DNA from: Kaistia hirudinis
Lineage (GTDB): Bacteria; Pseudomonadota; Alphaproteobacteria; Rhizobiales; Kaistiaceae
DNA length: 64,000 nucleotides
Reading direction: 5' to 3'
NCBI RefSeq assembly: GCF_014196455.1
Contig: NZ_JACIDS010000004.1
Location: 372,001 to 436,000 of the forward strand
Shown in pieces: positions 59,878 to 64,000 of this stretch; the first letter of the stretch is position 1; every line of letters begins with the position of its first letter. The notes under the pieces are model-generated. The model was not told the origin of the DNA. It saw only the letters and a program-made list of their open reading frames with translations, and did no database searches. The position numbers were made by a program, and so were the translations under genes.

Positions 59878-60651
59878 ATGTATCTCGAAAAATTCCGTCT
59901 GGACGGACAGGTCGCGCTGGTGACCGGCGGCGGCCAGGCGATCGGCCTCGCCTCGGTCGAGGCGCTCGCCGAGGCGGGCGCCAAGGTGATCATCGCCGAT
60001 CGCGATCCGGCGATTGCGGCGAACGGGCAGGCGGCGATGAAGGCCAAAGGCTATGACGTCGACGTGGCGATCATGGACGTGACCAATTCGGCGCGTGTCG
60101 ACGCGGTCGCCGCCGAGGTTCTGAAGACGCATGGCAAGATCGACATTCTCGTCAACAATGCCGGCATCGCCCGCAGCGAGACGCCGGCCGAGACGGTGAC
60201 GGACGAGCACTGGCTGAACGTCATCGACGTCAATCTGAACGGCACCTTCTGGTGCTGCCGCGCCTTCGGCAACGCCATGCTGAAGGCGGGCTCGGGCAAG
60301 ATCGTCAATATCGGCTCGATGTCGGGCTTCATCGTCAACAAGCCGCAGGAACAGGCGTTCTACAACGCGTCCAAGGCGGCCGTGCATCATCTGACCAAGT
60401 CACTCGCGGCCGAATGGGGCGCGCGCGGCGTGCGCGTCAACGCGGTAGCGCCGACCTATATCAACACGCCGCTCAACGCCTTCGTGAAAACGAAGCCGGC
60501 CATGTGGGACGCGTGGATCGGCGGCACGCCGATGGGCCGCATGGGCGAGGTCGAGGAAATAGCCTCGGTCGTGCTCTTCCTCGCCAGCGAGGCGTCGAGC
60601 CTGATGACCGGCTCGATCGTGGTCGTCGACGGCGGCTATACCTGCTGGTAG
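59878..60651 (+). CDS. SDR family polyol dehydrogenase, galactitol dehydrogenase-like
   Basis: A 257-residue classical SDR. The cofactor motif is VTGGGQAIGLAS, followed by IIADRDPAI (Asp after strand 2, which favours NAD), NNAGIARSETPAE, the catalytic Ser in NIGSMSGFIVNKPQ and YNASK. The GSMSG-x-IVNxPQ segment and the ending TGSIVVVDGGYTCW closely resemble Rhodobacter galactitol dehydrogenase. It would oxidise the imported polyol to a ketose for the FGGY kinase. It is 56 bp downstream of the ATPase gene with its own GAGGAG site, the last gene of the operon. Confidence 0.9.
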   Translation: MYLEKFRLDGQVALVTGGGQAIGLASVEALAEAGAKVIIADRDPAIAANGQAAMKAKGYDVDVAIMDVTNSARVDAVAAEVLKTHGKIDILVNNAGIARSETPAETVTDEHWLNVIDVNLNGTFWCCRAFGNAMLKAGSGKIVNIGSMSGFIVNKPQEQAFYNASKAAVHHLTKSLAAEWGARGVRVNAVAPTYINTPLNAFVKTKPAMWDAWIGGTPMGRMGEVEEIASVVLFLASEASSLMTGSIVVVDGGYTCW

Positions 60652-60763
60652 GGCGCTCGTTCAGCGCTTCATGGGATCGCTGAGCGGCTCCCTTCTGTAT
60701 TTGGTCGCGTTTTCTTCACGCGAACCGGGGGCCACTTCGCTCGAAAACGCTCTGGAAACGAAA

Positions 60764-60785
60764 AGGGCCGGCTTTCGCCGGCCCT
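60764..60785. terminator. Hairpin terminator of csbD-like gene
   Basis: AGGGCCGGC (60764-60772) and GCCGGCCCT (60777-60785) form a perfect 9-bp stem with loop TTTC. On the minus strand TTTTCGTTTCC follows, 28 bp after the CsbD stop. It may also stop plus-strand transcription from the polyol operon. Confidence 0.75.
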
Positions 60786-60812
60786 CGCGCGTCGGGGGAG
60801 GAGAAACGCGCG

Positions 60813-61028
60813 TCAGAGATTGCGGTGCGCGGCGTCCGCGACCTTGTCCGTGGTCTTCTTGACCGCGTCCTTGGCCTTGCCGATCGCCTGCTGCGTCTCG
60901 CCCTTGATTTCCTGGACGACGCCTTCGGCCTCGAGCTTCTCATTGCCCGTGGCGCGGCCGACGCCCTGCTTCACATTGCCCATCGCCTCATTGGCGACGC
61001 CCTTGATCTTGTCCGTGGTGCTGCCCAT
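60813..61028 (-). CDS. CsbD family stress-response protein
   Basis: A 71-residue hydrophilic protein beginning MGSTTDKIKGVANEAMGNVKQGVGRATGNEKLEAEG, the typical CsbD repeat (DKIKGxxxEAxGxxKxxxGxxTGxxxLxxEG), and continuing as a lysine-rich helical tail (AIGKAKDAVKKTTDKVADAAHRNL). CsbD proteins accumulate under general stress; their biochemical role is unknown. It is monocistronic with a terminator at 60764. Confidence 0.93.
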   Translation of the reverse strand: MGSTTDKIKGVANEAMGNVKQGVGRATGNEKLEAEGVVQEIKGETQQAIGKAKDAVKKTTDKVADAAHRNL

Positions 61029-61162
61029 TGGAGAGCCTCCTTGGTCGGGGGTGGGACACGTGTAGCAAACCCCCGGCGGCCGGATTGGTTCCCGCGATCA
61101 GCGACAGGATCAAGGCCGCGCGCCTTGACCAAGCGGCGCGCGGGCGGATCGCTCGGATCGCG

Positions 61163-62599
61163 TCAGGACGAGACCTGGACTTCCTCGCCGTCCTGGGCCC
61201 AGCGGGTATGGAACTTGCCGGGCTTGTCGAGGCGGGCATAGGTATGCGCGCCGAAATAATCGCGCAGGCCCTGCAGCAGATTGGCCGGACCGCGGGCACG
61301 GCGCAGGCCATCATAATAGGCGAGCGAGGACGAGAATGCCGGCACCGGAATGCCGCTCGCCACTGCGAGGCCGACGACCTCGCGCCAGGCCGGCTCGGCC
61401 TTCAGCACCGCGTCGCGGAAATAATCCTCCAGCACCAGGTTCGAGGCGCCGCCGCCGGCCTTGTAGGCTTCGCGGATGCGATTGAGGAAGCGGGCGCGGA
61501 TGATGCAGCCGCCGCGCCAGATCGTGGCGAGCTCGTCGAGCTTCAGCTTCCAGCCGAACTGCGCCGAGGCGACCGAGAGCTGCTCGAAACCCTGCGCATA
61601 GGCGATGATCTTGGAGGCGAACAGCGCCTGGCGGATCGCCTCGATATCGGCGGGCGAGGGCTTCCGCGCGGCAACCGGCGCATGCGGCAGCAGCTTCTCC
61701 GCCTCCGCCCGGCCGGCGCGGCGGGCCGAAAGCGCACGGGCGAACACCGCCTCGGTGATCGAGGTGAGCGGAATGCCGAGATCGAGCGCGGACTGCGCCG
61801 TCCAGCGGCCGGTGCCCTTCTGCTCCGCCTCATCGACGATCGAATCGACCAGCGGCTTTCCGGTCGAATCGACCTTGGCGAGCACGGCGGCGGTGATCTC
61901 GATCAGGTAGGAATTGAGCTCCCCCTTGTTCCACTCGGCGAAGATGTCCGAGATCGTCTTGGCGTCGAGGCCATAGACGGTCTTGAACAGGTCATAGGCC
62001 TCGGTGATCAGCTGCATGTCGGCATATTCGATGCCGTTATGGACCATCTTGACGAAATGGCCCGAGCCCTCGGTGCCGATATAGGTGCAGCACGGCTCGC
62101 CATCGACCTGCGCCGCCATCTTGGTCACGATCGGCTCGATGCGCGAATAGGCTTCCAGCGTGCCGCCGGGCATCATGCTCGGCCCTTCCAGCGCGCCTTC
62201 CTCGCCGCCCGACACGCCCATGCCGATGAAGCGCAGCTTCTTCTCGGTCAGGTAATGGAAGCGGCGATTTGTGTCGGTGAACAGCGAATTGCCACCGTCG
62301 ATGATGATGTCGCCCTCGTCGAGATGCGGGATCAACTCCTCGATCACCTCGTCGACCGGCTTGCCGGCCTTGACCATGATGATGATCGGGCGCGGGCGCG
62401 CGATCGCGGCGACGAAGTCGGCGATCTCCTTGGCCGGATGGAAGCGGCCTTCCGAGCCATATTGCGAGATCAGCTCGTCGGTACGCGCGCCGTGCCGGTT
62501 GAAAACGGCGACGCCGAAACCCTTGCGCGCCGCGTTGCGGGCGAGGTTCGCGCCCATGACGGCGAGTCCGAGCACGCCGATATCAGCCAGTTCCGCCAC
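61163..62599 (-). CDS. gnd: 6-phosphogluconate dehydrogenase, decarboxylating (NADP-dependent type)
   Basis: A 478-residue enzyme of the oxidative pentose phosphate pathway, converting 6-phosphogluconate to ribulose-5-phosphate and CO2. The N-terminal Rossmann fold is IGVLGLAVMGANLARN with FNRHGARTDEL. The substrate-binding parts are IDGGNSLFTDTNRR, GMGVSGGEEGALEGPSMMPGG, GSGHFVKMVHNGIEYADMQL (catalytic Lys and the HNGIEY signature) and DEAEQKGTGRWTAQSALDLG. The start is GTG 62599 with GGGTGG upstream; an in-frame extension reaching 62794 is not conserved. Its product is the same pentose phosphate pool that the polyol route would feed. Confidence 0.95.
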   Translation of the reverse strand: MAELADIGVLGLAVMGANLARNAARKGFGVAVFNRHGARTDELISQYGSEGRFHPAKEIADFVAAIARPRPIIIMVKAGKPVDEVIEELIPHLDEGDIIIDGGNSLFTDTNRRFHYLTEKKLRFIGMGVSGGEEGALEGPSMMPGGTLEAYSRIEPIVTKMAAQVDGEPCCTYIGTEGSGHFVKMVHNGIEYADMQLITEAYDLFKTVYGLDAKTISDIFAEWNKGELNSYLIEITAAVLAKVDSTGKPLVDSIVDEAEQKGTGRWTAQSALDLGIPLTSITEAVFARALSARRAGRAEAEKLLPHAPVAARKPSPADIEAIRQALFASKIIAYAQGFEQLSVASAQFGWKLKLDELATIWRGGCIIRARFLNRIREAYKAGGGASNLVLEDYFRDAVLKAEPAWREVVGLAVASGIPVPAFSSSLAYYDGLRRARGPANLLQGLRDYFGAHTYARLDKPGKFHTRWAQDGEEVQVSS

Positions 62600-62792
62600 G
62601 TTTCCACCCTCTTGTGCTTCGGTGAGTTTCTTCGGATGGCCGGACCTTACAACGCTCGGGCGCCGCGGGCCATCCGGGGCGAGGACTAGAATCTTCGTGA
62701 CCCGAGGAAAAAAGTGCGTCGGCCGCGTAACGCAAGCGCGTGCTGCGTCGTCATGGGTGGGTAACCCCGTGAAAACACCGAAGGAGACCGCC

Positions 62793-63260
62793 ATGTCCGA
62801 GAGACTGAATTTCGCCGCCGCCGCGCCCGAGGCCTATAAGGCGATGTTCGGCGTCAGCCAGTATGTCGCCCAGTCCAGCATCGAGCACAGCCTCGCGGAG
62901 CTCGTGAAGATCCGCGCCTCGCAGATCAATGGCTGCGCCAATTGCCTCCATATGCACACGGCCGATGCGCGCAAGGCCGGCGAGAGCGAGGAGCGCATCT
63001 ATCTCCTGTCCGCCTGGCGGGAATCGATGCTCTACACCCCGCGCGAAAAGGCGGCGCTCGCCTGGACCGAGGCGCTGACGCTGCTGCCGCAGAGCGGGGC
63101 GAGCGATGCCGACTATGCGCTGCTCGCCGAACATTTCTCGCCGCGCGAGCAGGTCGACCTGACGCTGGCGATCAGCGCCATCAACAGCTGGAACCGGCTT
63201 GCGGTCGGCTTCCGGACGGTGCATCCGAATGAGAAGAAGGCCGCGCGCGCCGCGGCGTAA
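62793..63260 (+). CDS. AhpD-like carboxymuconolactone decarboxylase family protein
   Basis: A 155-residue alkylhydroperoxidase-like protein. The core CxxC with downstream His is GCANCLHMHTADARK (C48, C51, H55), preceded by EHSLAELVKIRASQI; ALAWTEALTLL and AISAINSWNRLAVGF follow. It is immediately upstream of an ECF41 sigma factor, a well-known pairing in which the sigma factor controls this gene. The sequence GAAGGAG precedes ATG 62793. Confidence 0.92.
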   Translation: MSERLNFAAAAPEAYKAMFGVSQYVAQSSIEHSLAELVKIRASQINGCANCLHMHTADARKAGESEERIYLLSAWRESMLYTPREKAALAWTEALTLLPQSGASDADYALLAEHFSPREQVDLTLAISAINSWNRLAVGFRTVHPNEKKAARAAA

Positions 63261-63289
63261 GCCTTGCGACCGAGGCCTGCGGATCGACG

Positions 63290-64000
63290 ATGAGCGAAGC
63301 TTCTGCGATCGAATTCGAGCGCGATCGCCCGTTCCTGACGGGTCTCGCCTATCGCATGCTGGGCTCCTTCGCCGATGCGCAGGACATCGTCCAGGATGCG
63401 TTCCTGCGCTGGCACGGCGCGGCCAAGGCGGATATCGCGAACCGGCGCGGCTGGCTCGCGACCGTCGTGACGCGGCTCTGCCTCGACCGGCTCGGCTCCG
63501 CCCGGGCGCGGCGCGAGAGCTATGTCGGCGCCTGGCTGCCCGATCCCGTGGTGGAGACGCTCGCCGCGCCCGAGCGCGAGGCGCCGGATGCGCGCATCGA
63601 TGCGCCGGTCGCGCTGATGCTGGCCATGGAGCGCCTTTCGCCGCTCGAGCGCGCGGCCTTCGTGCTGCATGACCTTATGGATATCGAGATGGGCGAGCTC
63701 TCGGCCGCGCTGCAGCGCAGCGAGGGCGCCTGCCGGCAGCTTCTGATGCGGGCCCGCGCCCATGTCGGCGAGCCGAAGGCGCGCTTTCCCGTCGCCACGG
63801 AGGAGGGCGCGCGGATCGCCGCGGCCTTCTTCGCCGCGGTCGAGACCGGCGAGGTCGGCCCGCTCCGCGATCTCCTCGCCGAGCAGGCGGTGATGATCAG
63901 CGATGGCGGCGGCAAGGTCATCGCGACGCTCAACCCGGTCCGCGGCGGCGACAAGGTCTATCGCTTCTTCCGCGGCATCGCCGCCAAGCGCCGTCCGGGC
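63290..64000 (+). CDS. ECF41-type RNA polymerase sigma factor (partial at right edge)
   Basis: The visible 237 residues start MSEASAIEFERDRP. Region 2 shows FLTGLAYRMLGSFADAQDIVQDAFLRW, then RRGWLATVVTRLCLDRLGSARARR and the ECF41 linker YVGAWLPDP. Region 4 includes LERAAFVLHDLMDIEMGELSAALQRSEGACRQLLMRARAHV. The C-terminal SnoaL-like domain begins near residue 165 with AAFFAAVETGEVGPLRDLL and contains DGGGK, which modulates sigma activity in this group instead of an anti-sigma protein. The end lies beyond the window. Start ATG 63290. Confidence 0.92.
   Translation, partial: MSEASAIEFERDRPFLTGLAYRMLGSFADAQDIVQDAFLRWHGAAKADIANRRGWLATVVTRLCLDRLGSARARRESYVGAWLPDPVVETLAAPEREAPDARIDAPVALMLAMERLSPLERAAFVLHDLMDIEMGELSAALQRSEGACRQLLMRARAHVGEPKARFPVATEEGARIAAAFFAAVETGEVGPLRDLLAEQAVMISDGGGKVIATLNPVRGGDKVYRFFRGIAAKRRPG

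Overview
The window looks like a chromosomal segment of a high-GC alphaproteobacterium, most likely Hyphomicrobiales (Rhizobiales). The evidence is very GC-rich third codon positions, an abundance of carbohydrate and nucleoside ABC transporters packed in ATGA-coupled operons, polyol and methylthioribose uptake genes, a SoxR/MFS pair, CsbD and ECF41 genes, and short palindromic intergenic repeats of a type common in this order. No rRNA, tRNA, CRISPR array, transposase or phage gene was recognised. The species cannot be named from sequence alone.

Layout. 1-1.7 kb: the start of an enolase-superfamily enzyme (cut by the left edge) divergent from a GntR/FCD regulator, then a small EVE/PUA-like protein. 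1.8-9.2 kb (minus): a BMP-type nucleoside ABC transporter, a nucleoside hydrolase and an MTA/SAH-deaminase-like amidohydrolase. 9.3-12.8 kb: a methyltransferase and a molybdenum hydroxylase pair whose large subunit carries two frameshifts. 13-17.8 kb: methionine salvage genes mtnD and mtnB, divergent from a sugar-binding protein, an unknown exported protein and mtnK. 17.8-23.4 kb: a VapBC-type toxin-antitoxin pair, then a ribose-type ABC transporter with an LVIVD-repeat protein and a second copy of the binding protein. 23.7-31.8 kb: a sugar oxidation cluster with a CUT1 transporter that lacks its own ATPase. 32.3-42.7 kb: a second BMP-type transporter followed by two nucleoside hydrolases, an isochorismatase-fold hydrolase, a MarR regulator, an enamidase-like amidohydrolase and two tandem AA_synth (DUF1185) genes. 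42.9-47.7 kb: a LysE exporter, a tightly coupled PepSY/cytochrome b/response regulator/histidine kinase operon, a VIT-family transporter and RidA. 47.8-52.5 kb: an aldose-epimerase-like protein, a lactonase, SoxR and its likely MFS target. 52.5-60.7 kb: a polyol regulon (FGGY kinase, SorC regulator, CUT1 transporter with ATPase, SDR dehydrogenase). 60.8-64 kb: CsbD, 6-phosphogluconate dehydrogenase, an AhpD-like protein and an ECF41 sigma factor cut by the right edge.

How the parts may work together (inference). The left nucleoside module and the mtn genes could form one route from imported methylthioadenosine to methylthioribose and on to methionine; mtnA and mtnC are not in the window. The 32-43 kb cluster looks like uptake, N-glycosidic cleavage and amide-ring opening of an unidentified N-ribosylated heterocycle, and is the best candidate here for an undescribed pathway. 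The 52-60 kb region would oxidise a polyol to a ketose, phosphorylate it and pass it to the pentose phosphate pathway.

Five of the six binding-protein genes are followed by a strong hairpin or palindromic repeat before the next operon gene, which suggests selective stabilisation of the binding-protein part of the transcripts.
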